A DNA stretch of 64,000 bases, taken from positions 124,001 to 188,000 of the forward strand of contig NZ_JNXG01000004.1 in assembly GCF_000717025.1 (NCBI RefSeq). Reading direction: 5' to 3'. Shown one piece after another: positions 58,126 through 64,000 of this stretch. Position 1 is the first letter of the stretch; the number at the start of each line of letters is the position of its first letter. The position numbers were made by a program, and so were the translations under genes. The notes below the pieces were generated by a model. It had not been told where the DNA came from, searched no databases, and saw only the letters and a list, made by a program, of their open reading frames with translations. Source of the DNA: Streptomyces atroolivaceus (GTDB taxonomy: Bacteria > Actinomycetota > Actinomycetes > Streptomycetales > Streptomycetaceae).

Positions 58126-58551
58126 ATGCCTGGATACGGCCGCGCGGACAGTGAGTGGGAGTTGCTGGTAGACACCGGGCGAGATTTCCTTGTCGAGCGG
58201 GCGAAGCTTGGCAAGGTCACCTCGTACACCGAGCTCAACGTCTCCCTGGCCAGGCGAACCGGCTGCAGGAGCTTCGACTTCGAGCGTGCTGACGAGCGAG
58301 CAGCCATGGGCCATCTGCTAGGGCTGATCGTGGAGCGGGATCAAGAGAGTGCCCCTTCCGATCCTCCTCTCATGCTCTCGGCGCTGGTGAACTACTTGGA
58401 TGCCAACGACGCCGGCCCGGGCTTCTATCAGTTGGCTAAGGAGCTCCAACTTCTGCCCGTGAGTGCATCGAAGGACGAGAAGTTCAGCTTCTGGATCCAG
58501 CAAATGAAGGGTCTCTACCAACGCCACGGGGCCAGCCCGGCCGCGGCGTGA
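58126..58551 (+). CDS. AICE end protein, unrecognised
   Basis: 141 residues, mostly helical: WELLVDTGRDFLVERAKLGK, then TELNVSLARRTGCRSFDFER, PLMLSALVNYLDANDAGPGF and KDEKFSFWIQQMKGLYQRH. I recall similar proteins at ends of actinomycete elements but know no family name. GAGGGGG site before ATG 58126. Next to the attachment site and divergent from the R-M gene, so it may be a defence or immunity component, but nothing in the sequence shows this. Confidence 0.7.
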   Translation: MPGYGRADSEWELLVDTGRDFLVERAKLGKVTSYTELNVSLARRTGCRSFDFERADERAAMGHLLGLIVERDQESAPSDPPLMLSALVNYLDANDAGPGFYQLAKELQLLPVSASKDEKFSFWIQQMKGLYQRHGASPAAA

Positions 58552-58707
58552 CATAGGGCAGCGCGAGCCACGCGTGCCAGATCCGTGCCAGATTGAGCGG
58601 TCACCCACGGTCAGTTGGGGCGTCAGGCGGTGCGGGCAGGCCCTGATGGGCTTGGCGCTGCAGTACCGCCGTTGACCAGCTAAGGCCGTCCGGTTGTCGG
58701 CGCCAGG

Positions 58708-58753
58708 CTTACAAAGCAGATGTCGGCGGTTCGAAACCGTCCGCGCCCACCAG
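58708..58753 (+). repeat. AICE attachment site, right end
   Basis: 46 bases identical to 44182-44227. It carries the second copy of the tRNA-Val 3' half, the original chromosomal sequence. A strong terminator follows at once. Confidence 0.97.
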
Positions 58754-58756
58754 TGC

Positions 58757-58790
58757 GAAGGCCCCCAACCGATCATGGTTGGGGGCCTTC
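58757..58790 (+). terminator. Original tRNA-Val terminator
   Basis: 14-base perfect arms GAAGGCCCCCAACC / GGTTGGGGGCCTTC (58757-58770, 58777-58790) with loop GATCAT. In the un-integrated chromosome this would directly follow the tRNA. Confidence 0.9.
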
Positions 58791-58847
58791 GTCATCTCCG
58801 TCCGACATCGACGGGCTTGGTCGCGTGGGGGAGGCGGCCGGTCGCGG

Positions 58848-58955
58848 GCGCCGACCGAAGCGTGGCGAGTGTCGTGGGCTCCGTTCCGACCACCTTCGTC
58901 CCGGGGCGAGGCGGAGCGCGCCACAGTACGGACGACCTCGACGCCTGGGTCGGCC
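58848..58955. repeat. Palindromic element, copy 2 (outside AICE)
   Basis: Resembles copy 1 at 54064-54250. CGACCACCTTCGTCCCGGGG matches its left arm. GGAGCGCGCCACAGTACGG with ACGACCTCGACGCC is the reverse complement of the copy-1 loop and inner arm. Thus the element lies in opposite orientation or shares only the symmetric core. It joins the decayed WYL gene. Confidence 0.6.
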
Positions 58956-58999
58956 GAGGCGCACGTCGGCGAGCACCGGCTGAAGAGGCCACACATGTG

Positions 59000-59206
59000 C
59001 CAGGCGGGCGTACCCGTCGGCGGTCCTTCGACGGTGATGACCGGGCGGCCGAGTTCGTGCGGGCGGTCGATGTCACGGCGCACGGTGCGCGAGGTGATGT
59101 CGAGGCGCTCGGCGAGATTGTCGCCGGACCAGTCACGGTGCGCCTGAAGCAGCAGAGCTGCCGCGAGGACGTATCGCGGCAGACAGTGCAGGACACGACC
59201 TGTCCG
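59000..59206 (-). pseudogene. Decayed WYL/YafY-type regulator, N-terminal remnant
   Basis: The minus-strand frame reads RYVLAAALLLQAHRDWSGDN, LAERLDITSRTVRRDID, HELGRPVITVEGPPTG. This is the winged-HTH start of a WYL-domain regulator, but there is no start codon after the in-frame stop at 59207-59209, the expected GGYRL continuation is lost and the frame runs into the palindromic element. The divergent VOC gene at 59323 is a usual partner. Confidence 0.65.
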
Positions 59207-59322
59207 CTACCCCTGTCATCGTGGCATCCGAGCCGTTCGGGAGCATCGCTCCTGGTCACGGCAGCCGCCGCTGGAGCCTGGGCGACCAGCGTGTGTTCGT
59301 CACATGAAGCAAGGAGCAGGTC

Positions 59323-59745
59323 ATGGCTTTCAAGACCACCACCCACCTGAACTTCCGGGGCACCGCACGTGAGGCGCTGGACTTCTACCAGTCCGTCTTC
59401 GGCGGACGCAGCGTCGCGGTCACCTACAAGGACGCGGGCGCCGTGCAGGATGAGAGCGAGGCGGACTGGGTGATGTGGGGCGAGGTGGCCGGCGACGACG
59501 GCTTCCACGTCATGGCCTACGACGTGCCCTCGCGGCTGCCCTGGAACCAGGGTGAGAACCCGTTCTTCGTCTCCGTGCGCGGCGAGACCGCCGAGGAGAT
59601 CAGCGCCTTGTGGGGCAAGCTCGCTGAGGGCTCGGCCGTCGTGCGTCCGCTGGAGCCCGCACAGTGGGCACCGCTGTACGGCATGCTCACCGACCGCTTC
59701 GGCATCACCTGGGTCCTGGACGTCGCCGCTCCGTACAACGGCTGA
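59323..59745 (+). CDS. VOC-family (PhnB-like) protein
   Basis: 140 residues. PhnB-like glyoxalase fold: TTHLNFRGTAREALDFYQSV, FGGRSVAVTYKDAG, FHVMAYDVPSR and FGITWVLDVAAPYNG. Metal-dependent small molecule enzyme or binding protein; function unknown. ATG at 59323 with AGGAGCAGGTC upstream. Possible control by the now decayed WYL regulator. Confidence 0.9.
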   Translation: MAFKTTTHLNFRGTAREALDFYQSVFGGRSVAVTYKDAGAVQDESEADWVMWGEVAGDDGFHVMAYDVPSRLPWNQGENPFFVSVRGETAEEISALWGKLAEGSAVVRPLEPAQWAPLYGMLTDRFGITWVLDVAAPYNG

Positions 59746-60013
59746 ACCAACTGACCTGACAGGGCTGCGCCGTCCCGGCCGCCCGTGCGGTCCGGGGCTG
59801 TTCGGCGACCGGGCGATCCCGGTCACGACAACTTCGTGCGCCTGATCCACCGGTCGCCGGAGGGGTGCAGCGAAACCGTGGAGATCGGCAGAAGGGCCTC
59901 GGAGGGCGCCGCGACGAGGCCGTGCCGGCGACCGGGTTCGACGAACCGATGGCGAGGACCCCGACCGCGGCGGCGACTCCTGGCGCCGGGTCGTCCAGGC
60001 GGTCGAGGGCCGG

Positions 60014-60961
60014 CTAGTGCATCGCCTGGAACGTACGGCGGTATGCCTGCGGCGAGACGCCGATCGCAGCGTGCAGATGCTGGCGCAGAGACGCGCCCGT
60101 CGCGAAACCCACCTCGCCTGCGATCTGGTCCACGGGCAGGTCGCTGGACTCCAGCAGATGCCGGGCGCGGGCCACGCGCTGCTGGATGAGCCAGCGACCG
60201 GGGGAGACGCCCACCTCGTCGTTGAACCGGCGCGCGAACGTGCGCAGGCTCATCCGGGCGTGGCCGGCGAGGTCGGCGAGTGTCAGGGGGTCACCGAGGC
60301 GTTCGAGGGCCCACTGGCGGGTGTCCGCCGTACCGGCGGCCGAGGGCGCGGGGACCGGCTGCTCGATGTACTGCGCCTGACCGCCGTCCCGCCAGGGCGG
60401 CACCACGCAACGGCGCGCCACCGTGTTGGCCAGCGCGCTGCCGTGGTCCTTGCGGATCAGGTGCAGGCAGACGTCGACACCGGAGGCGGCGCCGGCCGAG
60501 GTGAGGATCGTGCCGTCGTCGACGAAGAGCACGCCGGGGTCGAGGTCCACCGCCGGGAACATGGCGCGGAAGTGCTCGGCGGTCTGCCAGTGCGTGGTGG
60601 CCCGGCGCCCGTCGAGCAGACCGGCGGCCGCCAGCACGAAGGCGCCGGTGCAGATCGAGACGATGCGGGCGTCGGGGCGGATGCGCGCAAGCGCGGCCGT
60701 CAGTTCGTCGGACAGCCGCGCGGTGACGTCCGACGGGGAGATGGGCGGGATCACCACCGTGTCAGCGGTGTCGAGCACCTCGGGGCCGTGCTCGACGGTC
60801 ACCGAGAAATCGGCGTTCGTACGGACCGGGCGGCCGTCGACGCTGCAGGTCAACACTTCGTACCGGCCGTCCGCCGCACCGAAGATCCGGCTGGGGATGC
60901 CGAGCTCGAAGGGATAGACCCCTCTGAGCGCCAGGACCACGACACGCTCCACATGGTGCAT
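60014..60961 (-). CDS. GlxA-family transcriptional regulator (DJ-1/AraC fusion)
   Basis: 315 residues. N-terminal DJ-1/PfpI-like domain (VVVLALRGVYPFELGIPSRI, nucleophile-like Cys in SICTGAFVLAAAGLLDG) followed by a C-terminal AraC double HTH (LADLAGHARMSLRTFARRFN, then LPVDQIAGEVGFATGASLRQ). Acts as a transcription factor with small-molecule sensing. Start ATG 60961 or GTG shortly after. Divergent from the oxidoreductase with inverted repeat TGGCA-ATCT-TGCCA between them. Confidence 0.94.
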   Translation of the reverse strand: MHHVERVVVLALRGVYPFELGIPSRIFGAADGRYEVLTCSVDGRPVRTNADFSVTVEHGPEVLDTADTVVIPPISPSDVTARLSDELTAALARIRPDARIVSICTGAFVLAAAGLLDGRRATTHWQTAEHFRAMFPAVDLDPGVLFVDDGTILTSAGAASGVDVCLHLIRKDHGSALANTVARRCVVPPWRDGGQAQYIEQPVPAPSAAGTADTRQWALERLGDPLTLADLAGHARMSLRTFARRFNDEVGVSPGRWLIQQRVARARHLLESSDLPVDQIAGEVGFATGASLRQHLHAAIGVSPQAYRRTFQAMH

Positions 60962-60981
60962 GGCACGATCCTATCGGACAT

Positions 60982-60995
60982 TGGCAATCTTGCCA
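60982..60995. promoter_or_regulatory. Inverted repeat between glxA-like and oxidoreductase genes
   Basis: TGGCA-ATCT-TGCCA in an AT-rich patch 21 bases from the glxA-like start and 37 bases from the oxidoreductase start. Candidate binding site of the GlxA-type regulator. Confidence 0.5.
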
Positions 60996-61031
60996 TTTTC
61001 CTGATCCGCCGACCCCGGCACGCTTGGGGGT

Positions 61032-61982
61032 ATGAGCACTGCTGAAACGATGCGAGCCATCCGCCAGACCGTCCTCGGCGGCCCCGAGGTACTCGACGAA
61101 GTAGAAGTGGAGCGGCCCGCCCCCGGACCGAGCGAACTGCTGGTGCGGGTGCGCTCGGCGGGACTGAATCCGACCGACTGGAAGCACCGCGAGAACGGCG
61201 GCTTCCTCAAGGAGCCGCCTTTCGTCCTCGGCTGGGACGTCTCCGGGGTCGTCGAGGCCGTCGGCCTCGGGGTCGCCCTCTTCGAGCCCGGAGACGAGGT
61301 CTTCGGGATGCTGCCCTACCCGTACGGTGCCGGCTCGCATGCCGAGTACGTCACGGCGCCGGCTCGCTCCTTCGCCCGCAAGCCCGCCTCCGTCGACCAC
61401 GAGCAGGCAGGCGCGCTCCCGCTCGCGGCGCTGACAGCCTGGCAGGCCCTCGTCGACACCGCAGACGTGCGGCCGGGTCAGCGGGTACTGATCCACGCCG
61501 CCGCCGGCGGGGTGGGCCATCTGGCGGTGCAGATCGCCAAGGCGCGCGGCGCGTACGTGATCGGGACGGCCAGCGCGGCCAAACACGACTTCCTGCGCGA
61601 GCTCGGAGTCGACGAACCGGTCGACTACCAGAAGACCGACTTCGCCGAGGCCGTCCGTCACGTCGACGTCGTGCTCGACACGATCGGCGGCGACTACCGG
61701 TTCCGCTCGCTGCGCGTCCTGCGTCCCGGCGGTCTCCTCGTCACGCTCCTGCCCAGCGGCGCGACGGACTTCATCGAGGAGGCCGACAAGTTGGGTGTCC
61801 GGGCTGTGGAGATGCTCGTCGAGGCCGACCACGCAGGGATGAACGCGATCGCCGAACTGGTCGAGGGCGGCAAGCTGCGCGCGACCATCGCCGGAAGCTT
61901 CCCGCTCGCCGAGGCCGCCAAGGCGCACGCTCTCGGCGACACCGGCCGCACGACGGGAAAGCTGGTACTCACGCTTCCTTAG
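61032..61982 (+). CDS. NADP-dependent oxidoreductase, quinone reductase/MDR type
   Basis: 316 residues. MDR fold: VRSAGLNPTDWKHRENGGFL, GWDVSGVVEAVG, PGDEVFGMLPY, nucleotide-binding VLIHAAAGGVGHLAVQIAKA, GTASAAKHDFLRELG and the ending TGRTTGKLVLTLP. No structural zinc Cys cluster, so quinone reductase-like. Reduces quinones or enones using NADPH. ATG at 61032 with GGGGG. Probably regulated by the divergent GlxA-type protein. A perfect terminator is at 62118-62150. Confidence 0.94.
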   Translation: MSTAETMRAIRQTVLGGPEVLDEVEVERPAPGPSELLVRVRSAGLNPTDWKHRENGGFLKEPPFVLGWDVSGVVEAVGLGVALFEPGDEVFGMLPYPYGAGSHAEYVTAPARSFARKPASVDHEQAGALPLAALTAWQALVDTADVRPGQRVLIHAAAGGVGHLAVQIAKARGAYVIGTASAAKHDFLRELGVDEPVDYQKTDFAEAVRHVDVVLDTIGGDYRFRSLRVLRPGGLLVTLLPSGATDFIEEADKLGVRAVEMLVEADHAGMNAIAELVEGGKLRATIAGSFPLAEAAKAHALGDTGRTTGKLVLTLP

Positions 61983-62406
61983 CGCGGGGAAAGGCCTTCG
62001 CCCCCGCAGAGCTGGTGCGGGCGGAGCGACAGCCTTCCGGGGGGACCATGGCCCCTCTGGCGAACGGCCCCGGCAGCCGGTCGAGCAGGTGGAGTTCGGT
62101 GACATGGTCCGGCCGTGGACCCGGCGGGCATCGCGGATGCCCGCCGGGTCGGAGCGGCCATCCGCCCACCCGCTGACCGTGAGTTCACGGACACCGGTCG
62201 ACAGGCTGATCAGACCAGGGTGTTCCTGCATCAGCTCAGGACCATCCCCGCGGGCGCGGGGAGCGGGCCGGAGAGCCGCCGTCGACCACGAGGGTGGTGC
62301 CGGGCCACCCGGCAGGACGCGCACGCAGGTCCGGAATTCCTCGGGCAGCCGCCCCGGCGGACGCGCAGGGGGTGAGCCCGTGGAGGCGAACCCCTATGGT
62401 GGGCCG
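61983..62406. other. Non-coding region, 424 bases
   Basis: No credible gene. Contains the hairpin at 62118-62150 and a probable promoter for the VOC gene at 62407. The open frames lack family features. Confidence 0.5.
62118..62150 (+). terminator. Perfect hairpin after the oxidoreductase gene
   Basis: 15-base arms GACCCGGCGGGCATC / GATGCCCGCCGGGTC (62118-62132, 62136-62150) with a GCG loop, 136 bases past the stop. Confidence 0.75.
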
Positions 62407-62841
62407 ATGGCGTCGATCAAGCAGGTCCAAGTCACCTTCGACTGCGCGAACCCTGAGCGCGTCGCCCGTTTCTGGTGTGAGGTGTTGGGATACGTCGTAC
62501 CCCCGCCACCGGAGGGGTTCGACAGCTGGGACGATTTCGATCGCGCGCTGCCGCCTGAGCGTCAGGGTTCGGCGTTCGCATGCATCGATCCCTCGGGTGC
62601 GGGCCCGCGACTGTTCTTCCAGCGCGTTCCCGAGGGCAAGGTCGTCAAGAACCGGGTGCATCTCGACGTGCGGGTCGGCACCGGACTCGTGGGTGAGGAG
62701 CGCGTCGCCGCACTGGAGGCCGAGTGCGCACGACTGGTCGCGCTCGGCGCGGTACGCGGGCGACTACTGCGTGCCGACGGCTTCAACGAGTCGTGCCTCG
62801 GGATGCAGGACGTCGAGGGCAACGAGTTCTGTCTCGACTGA
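62407..62841 (+). CDS. VOC-family protein
   Basis: 144 residues. SIKQVQVTFDCANPERVARF, WCEVLGYVVPPPPEGFDSW, PRLFFQRVPEGKVVKNRVHL, DVR, and the final LGMQDVEGNEFCLD, typical of actinobacterial VOC/glyoxalase-like proteins. The metal ligands appear to be His in RVHLDV and Glu in NEFCLD. Substrate unknown. ATG at 62407; not followed by a coupled gene. Confidence 0.88.
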   Translation: MASIKQVQVTFDCANPERVARFWCEVLGYVVPPPPEGFDSWDDFDRALPPERQGSAFACIDPSGAGPRLFFQRVPEGKVVKNRVHLDVRVGTGLVGEERVAALEAECARLVALGAVRGRLLRADGFNESCLGMQDVEGNEFCLD

Positions 62842-62992
62842 GTGGCCGCGAACGTGGCACCTGTGAGAGGCGCGGACACCCGTCGAGGCGACTTTCCAAG
62901 GACTCGCCGGGAACACTGTCCCGGCGCCCGTGCGCGTTCGGGACGGCGTGGGGACGGGCAGTGCCGCACGGGGCGGAGTACGGCGCTCGCGG

Positions 62993-63742
62993 TTACGCCC
63001 GCGGTGGCTTTGCCTCCCGGTGTTCGGCGCCGCCCGGCTCGCTCTTCACCCGCAGTCGTTCCGCGTCGGTGAGCGGGATCGTCTCCAGCTCCTGGATCCA
63101 GTCGTCGATCCCGTCCCGCTCGTCCAAGGCGGTCGAGAGCTCGATGAGGGCCGCCAGTGCCAGTGCCCGGTCGATGGCCGGCGCCTCTGGTCCGTGCCTG
63201 CGCAGACCCGACTTGACGGCCCGGAACGCGGCGCGGTCGTCGTTCTTGAACTCGCGGAGGATACGGGCGTTGTCGAGAGCCTTCGCCAGCCCGTGCAGAC
63301 TCTTGGAACCGCCGTACTCGAGCTCTGCCGGTTCGTCGCGCTGGATGAAGATCAGCGAGTTGCCGGACGGGTCGATGAGAGTGAAGCGGGTCTGTCCGGG
63401 GCGGAAGCGCGTGATGCGTGGACGCCCGGTCACCAGCACCTTGCCGTAGGCGGCCCGCATGGCCCGGGTGAACGCGGCGTGATACGGCGCGACGGTGTCG
63501 ACGATGACCAGACATCCGCCGCCGTCCTCCCGGCTCGGATCGTGGCCCTTGGGCGGCTTGCCGAAATGCACGTCGAAGCCGTTGCGGCGCAGAGCGAGGT
63601 AGAGGTAGGGCTTCGTCTGCTGGTAGGTGACCTCGAAGCCGAGGGCCTGGAAGAACTCCAGCGTCTCCTGGACCGTCGAGCACGGCAGCAGGGGCACCGC
63701 CGTCTCATGCGCGAACGTCGTCTCCGTCGGGCTCTCCGGCAC
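62993..63742 (-). CDS. VOC-domain protein, bleomycin-resistance-like, extended
   Basis: 249 residues. N-terminal VOC domain (VPLLPCSTVQETLEFFQALG, FEVTYQQTKPYLYLAL, RFRPGQTRFTLIDPSGNSLI). The C-terminal 110 residues are helical (LHGLAKALDNARILREFKND, DRALALAALIELSTALDERD), an extension absent from simple bleomycin-binding proteins. GTG at 63742 has AGGAGGAG. A low-GC patch at 63829-63853 upstream may be the promoter. Confidence 0.85.
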   Translation of the reverse strand: MPESPTETTFAHETAVPLLPCSTVQETLEFFQALGFEVTYQQTKPYLYLALRRNGFDVHFGKPPKGHDPSREDGGGCLVIVDTVAPYHAAFTRAMRAAYGKVLVTGRPRITRFRPGQTRFTLIDPSGNSLIFIQRDEPAELEYGGSKSLHGLAKALDNARILREFKNDDRAAFRAVKSGLRRHGPEAPAIDRALALAALIELSTALDERDGIDDWIQELETIPLTDAERLRVKSEPGGAEHREAKPPRA

Positions 63743-63831
63743 GGGTCTCCTCCTGGTGGTCGGGTTCCCGCGGTAACCGGCCCGGCTGCGCACGGCGGCG
63801 CGATCGGGCCTCGACCGCATGCCTCACAGCC

Positions 63832-63853
63832 TACTGGTCAAACTTTACTAGTG
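63832..63853. promoter_or_regulatory. AT-rich partly palindromic promoter patch
   Basis: Sequence TACTGGTCAAACTTTACTAG is partly symmetric (14 of 22 positions around the centre), in an otherwise high-GC region about 90 bases upstream of the VOC gene start. Candidate promoter or operator. Confidence 0.35.
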
Positions 63854-63895
63854 TCCCGCGGTACGGGCAGCCCGTTCCGGTGGCGGCGGCCGCGC

Positions 63896-64000
63896 CTACG
63901 GCAGTGCCTGGCCCCCGGGCGGTGGCTGCGCGAGGCGGCGGCTGGTGGCCCAGCTCTGCAGCTCCGTGTCGGCGACGGCTTCGACTTCCTCCAGGAGGCG
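63896..64000 (-). CDS. Partial C-terminus of an unidentified gene
   Basis: The minus frame is open from base 64000 to TAG at 63896-63898: 34 residues, ending SWATSRRLAQPPPGGQALP. Too short to identify. A small hairpin ACGGGC-A-GCCCGT follows (63863-63875). Confidence 0.4.
   Translation of the reverse strand, partial: RLLEEVEAVADTELQSWATSRRLAQPPPGGQALP

Larger units (their letters stand above)
44182..58753. mobile_element. Integrative and conjugative element (AICE) in tRNA-Val
   Basis: About 14.57 kb bounded by identical 46-bp repeats. It holds a tyrosine integrase next to the tRNA, excisionase, RepSA-like replication initiator, FtsK/SpoIIIE-type DNA transfer ATPase, small spread proteins and regulators, the full set of a pSAM2-like AICE. 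Cargo: NUDIX and HD proteins, a GGDEF protein, an R-M enzyme and unrecognised genes. All essential functions look intact, so it may still be active (inference). Confidence 0.95.

Noticed and set aside
58708..58753. Second tRNA-Val gene
   Set aside because: Only the 3' half from the anticodon loop is present; acceptor 5' arm, D-arm and 5' anticodon stem are absent, so it is an attachment-site copy.
59785..60189. 134-codon plus-strand frame between VOC and GlxA genes
   Set aside because: Arg/Pro/Gly-rich with no motif and overlapping the certain GlxA-type gene antisense.

Overview
The window is about 64 kb of actinomycete chromosome, almost certainly Streptomyces. The evidence is very high GC, GTG starts and 4-base start/stop overlaps, DesK/NarL-type two-component pairs, an XRE-DUF5753/DUF397 pair with a small ATPase, peptidase-inhibitor I36 and DUF1023 hydrolases, and a pSAM2-like integrative element in a tRNA gene. 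All calls come from reading translations, motifs and start contexts by eye; no database search was run.

Layout. 1-11.2 kb: partial MMPL exporter and DUF2269-like membrane protein divergent from a PadR regulator and its membrane partner; a lipoprotein; small enzymes (HAD, GNAT); the DUF397/XRE/ATPase module; a serine hydrolase; a MerR regulator with an aldo/keto reductase; an unrecognised protein. 11.6-22.7 kb: an ABC transporter beside a histidine kinase/response regulator pair, then an acyltransferase with a DUF1023 hydrolase, a second two-component pair, a DUF4429-SHOCT protein and a second DUF1023 hydrolase. 22.9-25.9 kb: TetR divergent from a 14-TM MFS exporter, and a secreted I36 protein. 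26-30.3 kb: aceE (pyruvate dehydrogenase E1), DUF3052 protein and a peroxiredoxin.

30.5-39.8 kb is a tellurite-resistance-type (Ter) stress locus: two tandem TerD proteins, a TerC-type DUF475 membrane protein, a TerA-like protein, a divergent TerD with a Tyr/Pro/Gln repeat tail, and a translationally coupled three-gene set (HpcH/HpaI-type lyase; a large phosphoribosyltransferase-TRSP-StiP-PELOTA fusion; HAD phosphatase). Published comparative genomics has predicted that such sets make a nucleoside-like metabolite; the product is unknown to me. 39.9-43.9 kb: O-methyltransferase, FmdB zinc ribbon, DUF4383 protein, a coiled-coil protein and a DUF4097 lipoprotein.

44.15-58.75 kb is an actinomycete integrative and conjugative element (AICE) in a tRNA-Val(TAC) gene, bounded by identical 46-bp repeats. 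A leftward operon runs from a SCO3933-type regulator through the FtsK-like transfer ATPase, small spread proteins, a GGDEF protein, RepSA-like initiator and excisionase to a tyrosine integrase. Rightward and cargo genes include an HTH-DUF5919 regulator, a NUDIX hydrolase, an HD-domain protein, a SANT-like HTH protein, a single-polypeptide restriction-modification enzyme (lower GC than its surroundings) and an unrecognised 141-aa protein. A long imperfect palindrome at about 54.06-54.25 kb is related to a second copy just outside the right end.

58.75-64 kb is chromosomal accessory sequence: a decayed WYL-type regulator, VOC proteins, a GlxA-type regulator divergent from an NADP-dependent oxidoreductase, and the end of an unidentified gene.

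The most interesting parts are the Ter biosynthetic set with its four-module fusion, the AICE with its GGDEF gene flanked by an 80-bp direct repeat, and the palindromic repeat family near the AICE right end.
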